From DASQPR01 sp035713725 (lineage in GTDB: Bacteria > Actinomycetota > Actinomycetes > Mycobacteriales > Micromonosporaceae), in the NCBI GenBank assembly GCA_035713725.1, contig DASTMZ010000120.1:1-31829 (forward strand): DNA of 31,829 nucleotides, read 5' to 3'. Below are positions 16,635-27,299 of this stretch, piece after piece. Every line of letters begins with the position of its first letter. Within the stretch, counting starts at the first letter, position 1. The notes below the pieces were generated by a model that was not told where the DNA came from, did no database searches, and was given only the letters and a program-made list of their open reading frames with translations. The position numbers and the translations under genes are program-made.

Positions 16635-17516
16635 TCACTCGCGCTCGGAGAGGGTCACCTCGATGCCGCCGACAAGGTCTGCGCAGACGTTGTAGACGAA
16701 CGCGCCGAGCGTGGAAAGCGCCGTGAACAGCACCACGCCCACGAGCCCCAGACCACCGGCACCGCCGATCACCACACCGGCCGTGACCTTCACGTCCTTG
16801 CTGTTCTGCGTGATGGTGGCAAGTGCGCTGTTGACATGCGAGAACACGTCCATCTGGTCGAGCGCGAGATAGAGCACCGACGTCGCCACGATCAGCACGA
16901 AGAACATCACGAACGACACGGCGAACGAGAACTTCATGACCGACCAAGGATCGACGCGCTTGACGAACAGACGCGCGCGACGAGGACCGCGACCCGCCGC
17001 AGCGGACACCGTGGTCCGCGCCGACCGGACCGCCTCGGCGACACGACCCGCGCTCCCCGTCGCCGGCGCAGTTCCAACCGGCGCCATGCCGGCCGGCCGT
17101 TGCGGTCGATTCGGCGTACCCACGGGTCGGGTTTGGGTTCCGCCGCCAACAGAGCCCCCGCCGGACGTCGGCGGGGCCGTGCCAGTCCGTGCGGCAGATC
17201 CCATCGCCGCGCTCGGACCCGCGTTGCCGCTCGGTCCCGGGCTGCCGGTCGCCGGCGGCGCGGACGTCATGACGCTAGCGACACCGGCCCGCCCGGTCGC
17301 CGCGCCGCCCGTGCGTGCCGGGGCCGTCGTTTGCGGCCGATCGGTGCGACCAGCGTCGTGCGACTCAGCCGCGTCATCCGCGGCGTGACCCTTGTCGGCG
17401 GGTACGGTGGCTCGGCCCACCGCGGCGCGTTCAGCGGCAGCCTCGGCCGCCTCATCTCGCTCGGCGCGGTCCATCGAAGTCCCCGCAGCCCCCGATGTCG
17501 CCTGTGTCTCCGTCAT
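16635..17516 (-). CDS. DUF3566 membrane protein
   Basis: A 293-residue protein homologous to the gene that follows gyrA in many actinobacteria (Rv0007 in Mycobacterium tuberculosis). Residues 1 to about 180 are a low-complexity Ala/Gly/Thr/Pro-rich cytoplasmic region. The DUF3566 domain starts at about RARLFVKRVDPWSVMKFSF and has two membrane spans (FAVSFVMFFVLIVATSVLYLAL and a second near GGLGLVGVVLFTALSTLGAFVY), ending with a short acidic tail. The start ATG overlaps the gyrA stop in ATGA, so it is translationally coupled to gyrA. The function is unknown; the conserved placement suggests a link to envelope or division processes, which is inference. Confidence 0.9.
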   Translation of the reverse strand: MTETQATSGAAGTSMDRAERDEAAEAAAERAAVGRATVPADKGHAADDAAESHDAGRTDRPQTTAPARTGGAATGRAGVASVMTSAPPATGSPGPSGNAGPSAAMGSAARTGTAPPTSGGGSVGGGTQTRPVGTPNRPQRPAGMAPVGTAPATGSAGRVAEAVRSARTTVSAAAGRGPRRARLFVKRVDPWSVMKFSFAVSFVMFFVLIVATSVLYLALDQMDVFSHVNSALATITQNSKDVKVTAGVVIGGAGGLGLVGVVLFTALSTLGAFVYNVCADLVGGIEVTLSERE

Positions 17517-20500
17517 GAAACGTCCTGTTCGTCAGGCTCGTCGGCATTGCGCGCAATGGCAACGAGGGTTACGCCCTCCGGGAGGTCCATCAGCTTGACC
17601 CCCATTGTGTTCCGGTCTCGCGTGCGGCGCACTGGCTTCACCGGAGTTCGAATAACGCCGCCGTTGGAGGTTATCGCGAACAGCTCGTCTTCTGGGCTGA
17701 TAACAACAGCTCCGACCAGGCCACCTCGCCGTTCAGTGATCTTCGCGGTCAGTACGCCCTTGCCGCCGCGCCCTTGCACAGGGTACTCGTCGATCGGCGT
17801 CCGCTTTGCGTATCCGCCACCCGTCGCGACCAGCACATCCATGTCATCCCGGACGACCTCCATGGCGAGCAGCTCATCACCCTCGGTGAAGCGCATGCCG
17901 ATCACTCCGGACGTCGCGCGGCCCATCGGCCGGAGCGCGTCATCGGTTGCGTTGAAACGGATCGCCTGCGCGTGCTTGGAGACGAGCAGCAGGTCGTCCT
18001 CGGCCGCGATGAGCGCCGCGCCGACCAACTCGTCGTCACCGCGAAGGTTGATCGCGATAATGCCGCCGGTGCGGTTCGAGTCGAACTCGACGAGCCGGGT
18101 CTTCTTGACAAGGCCCTCCTTCGTCGCCAACACCAGGTAGGGTGCCGCCTCGTAGTCGCGGATCTGGATGACCTGAGCGATCTGCTCGTCGGGTTGGAAC
18201 GCGAGCAGGTTCGCCACATGCTGACCACGCGCCACCCGGCTGGCCTCGGGCAACTCGTAGGCCTTCGCACGGTAGACGCGACCCTTGTTCGTAAAGAACA
18301 GAATCCAGTCGTGCGTGGAGCACACGAAGAAGTGGCTCACGATGTCGTCCTGCCGGAGTGTGGTGCCGCTGATCCCCTTGCCCCCGCGCTTCTGTGAGCG
18401 GTAGAGGTCGGCCTTCGTACGCTTGGCGTACCCGGTCCGCGTGATCGTTACAACAACGTCCTCGCGAGCAATGAGGTCCTCCATGGAGACCTCGCCGTCG
18501 AACGGCACGATCTTGGTCCGGCGATCGTCACCGTACCGCTCGACGACCGCGGTGAGCTCGTCGCCGATGATCTTCCGTTGCCGCTCGGGCTTTGCCAGGA
18601 TGTCCCGCAGATCCGTGATCTCGATCTCGAGCTCGGCAAGCTGGTCGATGATGCGCTGGCGCTCCAACGCGGCCAGGCGGCGCAGCTGCATGTCGAGGAT
18701 CGCGTCGGCTTGGTCGCTGTCCACGTCCAGGAGCTGGATCAGGCCGGTCTTCGCCACCTCCGCGCTCGGCGCGCGCCGGATCAACGCGATGACCTCGTCC
18801 AGCAGGTCCAGGGCCTTGGCGAGACCACGCAGGATGTGCGCGCGCTTTTCCGCCTGCCGCAGCCGATAGGCGGTCCGGCGGACGATGACCTCGATCTGGT
18901 GTGCGACGTAGAAACGCAGGAACTGAGCAAGGTTCAGGGTGCGCGGTACGCCGTCGACGAGCGCCAGCATGTTCGCGCCGAAGGTGTCCTGTAGCTGCGT
19001 GTGCTTGTACAGGTTGTTCAGCACGACCTTCGCCACCGCGTCGCGCTTGAGCACGAACACGAGACGCATACCGGTGCGGCCGGACGACTCGTCTCGAATG
19101 TCCGCGACGCCGCTGAGCTTGCCCTCCTTAACGAGTTCCGCGATCCGCTCCGCGAGGTTGTCCGGGTTGACCTGATAGGGCAGCTCGGTGGCGACGAGGC
19201 ACGGCCGGCCGCGGCGATCCTCCTCGACCTCGATCACGGCGCGCATCCGGATCGAGCCGCGCCCGGTGCGGTACGCCTCCTTGATCGCGTTGGTACCCAC
19301 GATCAACCCGGCGGTGGGGAAGTCCGGTCCCTTCACGATGTCGAGCAACGCGTCCAGCGTCGTTGCCTCGTCGGCATCCCAGTGCTCGAGGCACCAGTGC
19401 ACGCCGGCCGCGATCTCGCGGAGGTTGTGCGGCGGGATGCGGGTCGCCATGCCGACCGCGATGCCCTCCGAGCCGTTGACCAGCAGGTTCGGGAAGCGGG
19501 CCGGCAGGATGGTCGGCTCGGTCGAACGGTTGTCGTAGTTCGGGATGAAGTCGACCGTGTCCTCGCTGATGTCGCGCAACATCTCCATCGCGAGCGCGTC
19601 GAGGCGGCACTCTGTGTTGTGGCTGACGAAGCCGTTCGAGATGTACGCGTGGTCGTCGGTATCCACCCGCAGGCTGTAGACCGCCTGCTGACCGGCTGGC
19701 GCGACGTCCGCGACCTCGGCGTAGTAGAAGCGGCCGTCCACCAATGGCTCGATGACGTCGCGCACCTCGCGGTCGTCGATGTGCGCGAGGATGTCGCCAC
19801 GGTCCAACTCCCACCGCGCGGTGCGGTCAACGTTGTGGCGCTCGAGCCACCTGCGGTTGATGTCGGCGGCGGAATCGCCGGGGGTCGCACCGGCGGGCGC
19901 AGCCACGCGAGCCGCGCCTCGGCCCCGGACGAAGTCGGCAACGAACGGGATCCGGTCGCCGCCCAGCGCGCCAGATCTCGCCGGCAATTCCGCCAGGATC
20001 GCATCGAGCTTGGCTTGCTTCGTCCCGAGGAAGCCGACGGTGCGCGCGAACGTCCGCGCATCGCGCCGGTTCGTGATGACGACCTTGATTTCACCGTTGT
20101 CGTAGGCGCACTGCTTCGCAATCACACCGAACTCGAGCAGGAGTTGCTGGACCTCGCCGGCGAGGCGGCGGCTGCGGGTCGAGTACGACACCTGTACCGC
20201 ATGGCGAGGCAGCGCCGAGCAGGATCCGTCACCCTCGAACAGCGCTCGGAGGAACACCCGCTTCACCTCGGGTGCCGACCGCCAGACGAATCGCGGCACG
20301 AACTTCTCCCCGCTGCGTACGCCGACCAGCTCACCAATCAGTGAACGCCGCAGGTGTGCGATGTTGTGTACGTCAAGCTCGAAGAGCGTGCTGCCGGAGG
20401 CGATGACGCGGGTCGACACGTAGCGGCGACCGCCGACCACGACGTCGTATGCCGCGAGGACTCGCTGGAAGAACGCTGGGTCAACGTTGTTGAATCCGGC

Positions 20501-21487
20501 CCGCGTCCGGCTCGCCCGACCATCGCGCGTCCGGCTCGGCAAGCCCTCGCTTGCCCAGCCCTCGCTTACCCAGGCGCCGGCGAGCAGCGCGGCCTCGGTT
20601 GCCTCGAACGACGGCACGCCGACCTCGTCGGCGACCACGCGCGACAAGACGACATGGTCCCCGGTCGCGACCTCGCCGAGCAACTTCCACAGCAGCGTCG
20701 GTACGCCCCCGACGCTGACCAGACACAGCACCGGATGGTTCGGCGTACCAGTCAGCTGGTAGCCCTCGCGCGTACGCAGCCGCAGTGTCGGGTGCGTGCC
20801 GGAATGGAACAGGCGCGTCGCGCGGACCAGGTCACCGTTGCGGTCCCGAACCTTGAGCTCGATCTCGTTGTCCGAGTTCGGCGAGGCGTTGGCGACAATG
20901 TCGCCGATCCGCAGCGTGCCGTCGGCGGTCCGGATCAGCGCATCCGCCGTGACGCAGTAGCGCATGGCCGCAGCTGGGTCGTTGCCCGGTGAGCCGAAGT
21001 TGCCGCTGCCGTCGACCAGCGGATAGCGCAGCGACCACGGCTGCGCCATGCGTACGAGGGTGTCGTAAATGGCGCTGTCACCGTGCGGGTGGTAGTTGCT
21101 CATCACGTCGCCGACGACGCGGGCGCACTTGACGTAGCCCCGGTCGGGTCGGTAGCCGCCGTCGTACATGGCGTACAAGATCTTGCGGTGTACCGGCTTG
21201 AGCCCGTCGCGTACGTCCGGCAACGCGCGGGACATGATGACGCTCATCGCATAGTCGAGGAACGACCGTTGCATCTCGACCTCGAGCCCGACCGGCTCGA
21301 TTCCGCCACCGACGTGACCGCCCTCGACGTCGGCCGGGTCGACGGGCTCGCCGGCGTCCTCGCCGTCGGGACCCTCGTCGTCCTCCGCTGACTCACCGAG
21401 GGCGTCGCCGACGACATCGTCGCGTCTGGGCGACTCGTCGTCAGGGCGTTCGTCGTCGGGGTAGTTGTCGTCGTCGATGTTCGCCAC
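17513..21487 (-). CDS. gyrA: DNA gyrase subunit A with intein
   Basis: A 1324-residue precursor; after splicing the mature GyrA would have 877 residues. GyrA cuts and rejoins DNA in the gyrase A2B2 complex that introduces negative supercoils. An acidic N-terminal extension of about 60 residues precedes EMQRSFLDYAMSVI. The catalytic tyrosine is Tyr177 in AAAMRY, directly followed by the intein (residues 178-624). The quinolone-determining loop reads HGDSAIYD, with Ser138 and Asp142, the wild-type residues. The C-terminal beta-pinwheel carries QKRGGKG as GyrA-box, with a second QGRGGKG. The start is GTG with GGGAAG four bases upstream. gyrB lies 193 bp upstream on the same strand, and the DUF3566 gene overlaps the end. 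Confidence 0.97.
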   Translation of the reverse strand: MANIDDDNYPDDERPDDESPRRDDVVGDALGESAEDDEGPDGEDAGEPVDPADVEGGHVGGGIEPVGLEVEMQRSFLDYAMSVIMSRALPDVRDGLKPVHRKILYAMYDGGYRPDRGYVKCARVVGDVMSNYHPHGDSAIYDTLVRMAQPWSLRYPLVDGSGNFGSPGNDPAAAMRYCVTADALIRTADGTLRIGDIVANASPNSDNEIELKVRDRNGDLVRATRLFHSGTHPTLRLRTREGYQLTGTPNHPVLCLVSVGGVPTLLWKLLGEVATGDHVVLSRVVADEVGVPSFEATEAALLAGAWVSEGWASEGLPSRTRDGRASRTRAGFNNVDPAFFQRVLAAYDVVVGGRRYVSTRVIASGSTLFELDVHNIAHLRRSLIGELVGVRSGEKFVPRFVWRSAPEVKRVFLRALFEGDGSCSALPRHAVQVSYSTRSRRLAGEVQQLLLEFGVIAKQCAYDNGEIKVVITNRRDARTFARTVGFLGTKQAKLDAILAELPARSGALGGDRIPFVADFVRGRGAARVAAPAGATPGDSAADINRRWLERHNVDRTARWELDRGDILAHIDDREVRDVIEPLVDGRFYYAEVADVAPAGQQAVYSLRVDTDDHAYISNGFVSHNTECRLDALAMEMLRDISEDTVDFIPNYDNRSTEPTILPARFPNLLVNGSEGIAVGMATRIPPHNLREIAAGVHWCLEHWDADEATTLDALLDIVKGPDFPTAGLIVGTNAIKEAYRTGRGSIRMRAVIEVEEDRRGRPCLVATELPYQVNPDNLAERIAELVKEGKLSGVADIRDESSGRTGMRLVFVLKRDAVAKVVLNNLYKHTQLQDTFGANMLALVDGVPRTLNLAQFLRFYVAHQIEVIVRRTAYRLRQAEKRAHILRGLAKALDLLDEVIALIRRAPSAEVAKTGLIQLLDVDSDQADAILDMQLRRLAALERQRIIDQLAELEIEITDLRDILAKPERQRKIIGDELTAVVERYGDDRRTKIVPFDGEVSMEDLIAREDVVVTITRTGYAKRTKADLYRSQKRGGKGISGTTLRQDDIVSHFFVCSTHDWILFFTNKGRVYRAKAYELPEASRVARGQHVANLLAFQPDEQIAQVIQIRDYEAAPYLVLATKEGLVKKTRLVEFDSNRTGGIIAINLRGDDELVGAALIAAEDDLLLVSKHAQAIRFNATDDALRPMGRATSGVIGMRFTEGDELLAMEVVRDDMDVLVATGGGYAKRTPIDEYPVQGRGGKGVLTAKITERRGGLVGAVVISPEDELFAITSNGGVIRTPVKPVRRTRDRNTMGVKLMDLPEGVTLVAIARNADEPDEQDVS
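19616..20956 (-). mobile_element. GyrA-a site intein with LAGLIDADG endonuclease
   Basis: A 447-residue intein embedded in GyrA. It begins with Cys (CVTADALIRTADG, block A), has the block B TPNH motif (GTPNHPVL), and ends with HN (YISNGFVSHN, blocks F and G), followed by Thr of TECRLDALAMEML as the +1 nucleophile. The two endonuclease motifs are LLAGAWVSEG and FLRALFEGDG, each with its acidic residue. All splicing residues are present, so splicing is expected. The insertion point after the catalytic tyrosine is the known GyrA-a site of mycobacterial inteins. The region between VSE and RAGFNN carries a short insertion built from an 8-residue repeat. Confidence 0.95.
20503..20567 (-). repeat. 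Micro-duplications in the intein endonuclease region
   Basis: GCGTCCGGCTCG occurs at 20503-20514 and again at 20527-20538 (24-bp period, encoding SRTRDGRA and SRTRAG). GCCCTCGCTT occurs at 20543-20552 and 20558-20567 (15-bp period, encoding VSEGW and ASEGL). Both keep the frame. Confidence 0.8.
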
Positions 21488-21513
21488 GGGCTTCCCTTAT
21501 TCGGTCTGGACGA

Positions 21514-21561
21514 TCTAGTCGGTTGGGGCGGTCTAGTCGCGTCGGAGTGATCTAGTCGCGT
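21514..21561. repeat. Three spaced TCTAGTCG repeats in the gyrA leader
   Basis: TCTAGTCG occurs at 21514-21521, 21532-21539 and 21551-21558, spaced 18 and 19 bases apart. The last two extend to TCTAGTCGCGT. They lie 27 to 74 bases upstream of the gyrA start on the plus-strand coordinate, within the gyrB-gyrA gap. Confidence 0.8.
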
Positions 21562-21623
21562 TCGCTTCGTTCGCGGTGCTCGTTGCGTTCGGCGGCGCGT
21601 CGGCAAAGGGCTCGTGGTGAGCC

Positions 21624-21677
21624 GTCCCGGCCGGACGCGGTCGGCGACGAACACCGCCGTTCACGTCCGGCCGGGAC
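21624..21677 (-). terminator. Strong hairpin in the gyrB-gyrA gap
   Basis: GTCCCGGCCGGACG at 21624-21637 pairs perfectly with CGTCCGGCCGGGAC at 21664-21677, a 14-bp stem with a 26-base loop. The stem begins 3 bases after the gyrB stop. It could terminate or attenuate transcription into gyrA or stabilise the gyrB 3' end. There is no T-run. Confidence 0.6.
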
Positions 21678-21680
21678 GCG

Positions 21681-23627
<1,947 letters not shown>

Positions 23628-24281
23628 GCTTCGTCGCTTTCTCACATGGGTCACGCCGGGGCGTGCCACGCGGGGTCGGCGCGGGCCGGGCCGGCGTTGC
23701 CGCCAGGCGGTCCACGGTGATCATGTTTGCACCACTACCGTGGGTAGGTCGGAATCCCCGATGCCCGATTTCGGCTACTTACCACTCGCAGGTCTCGCTC
23801 TTCGGTCTGGTGCAGTCGGACGGCGCGGTAGGACGGCAAGACTGCTTGCGATCGGCCCGCGGAGGCTTCCTCGCCAATCCTACTGTGCCGAGGCGGTAGA
23901 ACGCGTGCAGGAGCCTCTGTACTTGCCGTAGCCGCCCGAAATTCCCGGTCCGCAAATCCCCCTATGCGTGGTGGGGGTCGCGGCGGGGCCCGCGCCGATG
24001 AGTAGCTTTAGCCGCGCGCCGCCGGCACCCGCCGAGATCCGTCCGGCAGGTTCAGCGTCCGCGGGTTGTCTAGGCCGAACAAATCCGCTGGTACGGAACA
24101 TGCCACGGCGGTACCCACGCATGATCGGTGAGCCCGACGACGACGCGCCGAGCGTGATCGACAACCCGGTCGCGCAATGAGATCTTCGCGAAGTGTCTCT
24201 TCGGGGGTCGCGTCACGACTCGCCGGTGATTTAGGGTCCCTCGACTGGATCAAGCCTCGCCGATGGAGAGGTGAGTCTGAG
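23628..24281. other. Intergenic region upstream of gyrB
   Basis: About 650 bp between divergently oriented gyrB and the unknown gene at 24282. No coding frame has protein-like character. It should hold promoters for both genes, but I see no convincing -10/-35 pair. Confidence 0.5.
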
Positions 24282-24839
24282 ATGGGGCTCGACAACGTCG
24301 CCGTCGTGTGGCCGCGGACGGGTCGCTTCTACGAGCCGGTGGCGCCGGCGGCGTTCGTCGACTTCGACGGGCTCGCCGACCAGATACCGAATGCGCCCGG
24401 CCCGGCGATGGCCCTAGCCGACCACATCGCGCTGAGCGGCACCGCGCGGGTGACCGCGTACACCGAGATCGTCGACCTGCTGCTCGGTCTCGATGGCGTG
24501 CTCTACGCCACCGACGCGGCCGCCGAGGACGAGGATCCGGTGATCGATCCGGACGGGTGCGCGTGGATCGCCGGCGGGCTCGAGCGTTTCATCGAGGCCC
24601 ACCGCGAACTCGGCGAGGACGTCACGTTCGAGTCGGTGGCCGATGTCATGCGCGTGACGATCTCGACCGGCCGGCTCGCCGAACAACAGTTGCGCTGGCT
24701 GGACAACAAGCTCGCCCAGCTGAAAGACGAGAACGGCGACGCGCCGGCGTGGAACTTCACCCGCACCGAGCTTCTCGTGCTGGCCAGGTTCTTCCGTCGC
24801 TGCGCCGACCGTGGCTTTGCGGTGTACGCCGACTACTGA
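24282..24839 (+). CDS. Conserved hypothetical protein
   Basis: A 185-residue acidic, soluble protein from ATG 24282, with GAGAGGTGAG upstream. The sequence begins MGLDNVAVVWPRTGRFYEP and has a polar helical middle (GLERFIEAHRELGEDVTFESVADVM), a helical RLAEQQLRWLDNKLAQL segment and a final FTRTELLVLARFFRRCADRG helix. No motif or family with known function is recognised. It lies 68 bp upstream of the carbonic anhydrase on the same strand, so they may be co-transcribed. The pair interrupts the otherwise minus-strand origin block. Confidence 0.75.
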   Translation: MGLDNVAVVWPRTGRFYEPVAPAAFVDFDGLADQIPNAPGPAMALADHIALSGTARVTAYTEIVDLLLGLDGVLYATDAAAEDEDPVIDPDGCAWIAGGLERFIEAHRELGEDVTFESVADVMRVTISTGRLAEQQLRWLDNKLAQLKDENGDAPAWNFTRTELLVLARFFRRCADRGFAVYADY

Positions 24840-24907
24840 CCCGGCGGTGGCGTGACCCTGGGTGCTGGCGTGACCCGGCGTGCCAGCCCGCCGGCGTACC
24901 CCGGACA

Positions 24908-25552
24908 ATGCAGGTCGTGACGGACCCGCCGGAACCGATGACGCCGCGCGGCGCGCTGGACCTGTTGATCGAGGGGAACCACCGATTCGTCGGCGGCCAC
25001 CGCGAGCACCCGAACCAGGACGCCGACTGGCGAGCCGCAGTCGCACCCGAGCAACGGCCGTTCGCCGTGCTGTTCGGCTGCTCCGATTCCCGACTGGCGG
25101 CGGAGATCATCTTCGATCGCGGGCTCGGCGACCTCTTCGTAGTGCGAACCGCCGGCCACGTCGTCGGCCCGGAGGTGATGGGCAGCATCGAGTACGGCGT
25201 CGCGGTGCTCGACGTGCCGCTGATCGCGGTGCTCGGTCACGACTCCTGTGGGGCCGTCGACGCTGCGCTGCGCGCCGCGCACGACGGTCAGATGCCCCGC
25301 GGCGCGATCCGCAGCGTGGTGGAGCGGGTGCTGCCGAGCGTGCTAGCCGCCGGTGGTGCCGGGTCGGACCCGGCGGCCGCCGAGGCGGAACATGTCCGGT
25401 TCACTGTCAAGTTGCTCGCCGCCGAGTCGGCCACCATCGGGTCGCGGGTCGCGGACGGCCGGTGCGCGGTGGTCGGCCTGTCGTACCAACTCGCGGACGG
25501 CGGCGTACGCCTGATCGCGGCGCGTGGCCTACCGCCCGACGACGGCCGATAG
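24908..25552 (+). CDS. Beta-carbonic anhydrase
   Basis: A 214-residue beta-class carbonic anhydrase, converting CO2 to bicarbonate in the cytoplasm. Zinc ligands and the Asp-Arg dyad are visible: Cys58, Asp60 and Arg62 in GCSDSR, and His111 and Cys114 in GHDSCG. The RTAGHVV and IEYGVAVL segments of the family core are also present. The length fits the family. ATG 24908 is given; GTG 24917 is also possible. No signal peptide is seen. It follows the unknown gene at 24282 and converges on the DUF721 gene with a 54-bp gap. Bicarbonate supply for carboxylases is the likely role. Confidence 0.93.
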   Translation: MQVVTDPPEPMTPRGALDLLIEGNHRFVGGHREHPNQDADWRAAVAPEQRPFAVLFGCSDSRLAAEIIFDRGLGDLFVVRTAGHVVGPEVMGSIEYGVAVLDVPLIAVLGHDSCGAVDAALRAAHDGQMPRGAIRSVVERVLPSVLAAGGAGSDPAAAEAEHVRFTVKLLAAESATIGSRVADGRCAVVGLSYQLADGGVRLIAARGLPPDDGR

Positions 25553-25606
25553 CCGACACCACCTCGGCGTCGGCGCGCTGACAAGCGGAGCGATCGCCGG
25601 CGCGGA

Positions 25607-26161
25607 CTATCCGTACGTGTCTCGTGGACCGCGGCCGGCGACCCGGCGCGGACCACGCGACCATGACGGCGCGGCCGGCCCGTGGATCCGCATCCGCACG
25701 ACGACGTTCGGGCCGACCTCCGCCGCGATTTGCACGAGCAACTTGCTGGCCAGCAGCCGTAGCTGGGTCGCCCAGGCCGTCGACTCGGCCTCCACGGTGA
25801 GTTCGCGATCGACGAGCTTCACCGGCCGGCAATGCGAGGCGACGTCCGGGCCGACGACGCGTTCCCAGGCGCCGAAGACCGAACCCTCGGCGACCGATTG
25901 CTGCCAGCCGCGCACCTTTACCAAGCGCGCGAGAACGTCGCCGAACGCCTGTGGATCGCGCGGATCGGGACCCGGGCCGGAGTAGCCGCGTGGTCGCGCT
26001 CGCCGGCCGCTACGCCCGGACCGACGCGGCGACCCCTCGCGTTTGACCTTTGCGGCGTCGAGCACGGCACGCGCGAGTTCCGGACCACGTTGCTCCGGTA
26101 CGGCCGACGTGCCGTCCGGCGTTCCGCCGGGCTCGCTAGCCGAGTCACGTTTATTGCGCAC
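25607..26161 (-). CDS. DUF721/DciA-like protein
   Basis: A 184-residue protein of the DUF721 family, which includes DciA, a replicative helicase loader or regulator of bacteria lacking DnaC. The basic, low-complexity N-terminus (residues about 1-75, rich in Arg/Gly/Pro) is followed by the domain with FGDVLARLVKVRGWQQSVAEG, VFGAWERVVGPDVASHCRPV and the C-terminal LLASKLLVQIAAEVG. GTG 26161 is chosen because GGAGG lies 8 bases upstream; it overlaps the recF end by 11 bp, so translation is coupled. Position after recF is universal in actinobacteria. A helicase-loading role follows from the family and was not tested here. Confidence 0.88.
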   Translation of the reverse strand: MRNKRDSASEPGGTPDGTSAVPEQRGPELARAVLDAAKVKREGSPRRSGRSGRRARPRGYSGPGPDPRDPQAFGDVLARLVKVRGWQQSVAEGSVFGAWERVVGPDVASHCRPVKLVDRELTVEAESTAWATQLRLLASKLLVQIAAEVGPNVVVRMRIHGPAAPSWSRGPRRVAGRGPRDTYG

Positions 26162-27299
26162 GGCGCACACCTCCCTCGAGGACCGTGAAACGTACCCCGT
26201 CCAAGCTGTCCGGAACGTCGTCCGCGACCGCGCACGTGACAACCAGCTGGCTTGCTCCGCCGACCAACTCGGCCAGCCGGTCGCGCCGCCCAGCGTCCAG
26301 TTCGGCGAACACATCGTCGAGCACGAGCACCGGTTCGATGCCCTCCGCGCGCAGCAGGTCGTAGCCGGCCAGACGCATTGCCAACGCGAACGACCACGAC
26401 TCTCCGTGACTCGCATAACCCTTCGCGGGCAGGTCGCCAAGCGCCAACGCCAAGTCGTCGCGATGCGGCCCGACCAGCGTCGTACCCCGGTCGATCTCCT
26501 CCTTGCGCGCCGCCGTCAGTGCGTCGGTAAGCAGCTGTCCGAGCGTCGATCGGTCGGTCGGCAGTGGTCGATCGGTCTGCGGCGCTGAGGTGGCAAGCGA
26601 CGACCGGTACGCGATGGTTGCCGCGCCGGTTGCCGCGCTGACCGCCTCGTACGCCTTGGCCACGTACGGCGCGAGCTCCGCACAGAGTTCCAGGCGCGCA
26701 CCGAGCAACTCGGCACCGTGCTCGGCGAGGTGGGTGTCCCAGACCGTGAGCGTGGACAGATCACGGTCGCCGGCGCCGGTCTTGCGCGCCAGGTACGCCG
26801 TGCGCAGCAACGCGTTGCGCTGTTTGAGGACACGGTCGTAGTCGGCTCGTACCCCGGCAAACCGTGGTCGTCTCGCCACCAACAGCTCGTCGAGGTAGCG
26901 CCGCCGTTCGGCCGGCTCGCCGCGGATCAGCGAGAGATCCTCCGGCGCGAACGACACGAGGCGAAGCGCGCCGATGATGTCGCGGGCGCGCCGCGTCGGC
27001 GAGCCGCCCAACCGTGCCCGGTTCGCCTTGCCCGGCTCGATGGCGATCTCGACGATCAACTGCCGCGCGCCGCTGACGATCGTCGCTCGGATGACCGCAC
27101 TCGTGGCGCCGGACCGGACCAGCGGCGCGTCAGTCGCCACGCGATGCGATGTAAATGTGGCGAGGTAGGCCATCGCCTCGACGAGATTCGTCTTGCCGAC
27201 GCCGTTCGGGCCGATCAGGACGTTGACGCCCGGCTCCAGCTCGACGACGACCCGCGGATAGGACCGGAAGTCGACGAGTTCAAGCCGGGCGACGTACAT
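26151..27299 (-). CDS. recF: DNA replication and repair protein RecF
   Basis: A 382-residue SMC-like ATPase that helps load RecA on gapped DNA. Walker A is GPNGVGKTN (residues 30-38), the ABC signature region follows in the C-terminal half (GYASHGESWSFALAMRL), and Walker B is VLVLDDVFAELD. The N-terminus MYVARLELVDFRSYP matches RecF starts. ATG 27299 shares its first base with the gnd stop (TGATG), so it is coupled to gnd. The longer in-frame extension to 27578 overlaps gnd and is rejected. The end overlaps the DUF721 gene start. Confidence 0.96.
   Translation of the reverse strand: MYVARLELVDFRSYPRVVVELEPGVNVLIGPNGVGKTNLVEAMAYLATFTSHRVATDAPLVRSGATSAVIRATIVSGARQLIVEIAIEPGKANRARLGGSPTRRARDIIGALRLVSFAPEDLSLIRGEPAERRRYLDELLVARRPRFAGVRADYDRVLKQRNALLRTAYLARKTGAGDRDLSTLTVWDTHLAEHGAELLGARLELCAELAPYVAKAYEAVSAATGAATIAYRSSLATSAPQTDRPLPTDRSTLGQLLTDALTAARKEEIDRGTTLVGPHRDDLALALGDLPAKGYASHGESWSFALAMRLAGYDLLRAEGIEPVLVLDDVFAELDAGRRDRLAELVGGASQLVVTCAVADDVPDSLDGVRFTVLEGGVRRAQ

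Noticed and set aside
19001..20344. Plus-strand open frame of 447 codons across gyrA and its intein
   Set aside because: Antisense to gyrA/intein with all conserved motifs on the minus strand; no ribosome site and no family signature.
23968..24180. Small plus-strand frame in the gyrB upstream region
   Set aside because: Pro/Ala-rich, no ribosome site, no family. Left as intergenic.
24841..24905. Two near-copies of TGGCGTGACCC before the carbonic anhydrase
   Set aside because: Only two short imperfect units; not enough to call an operator.
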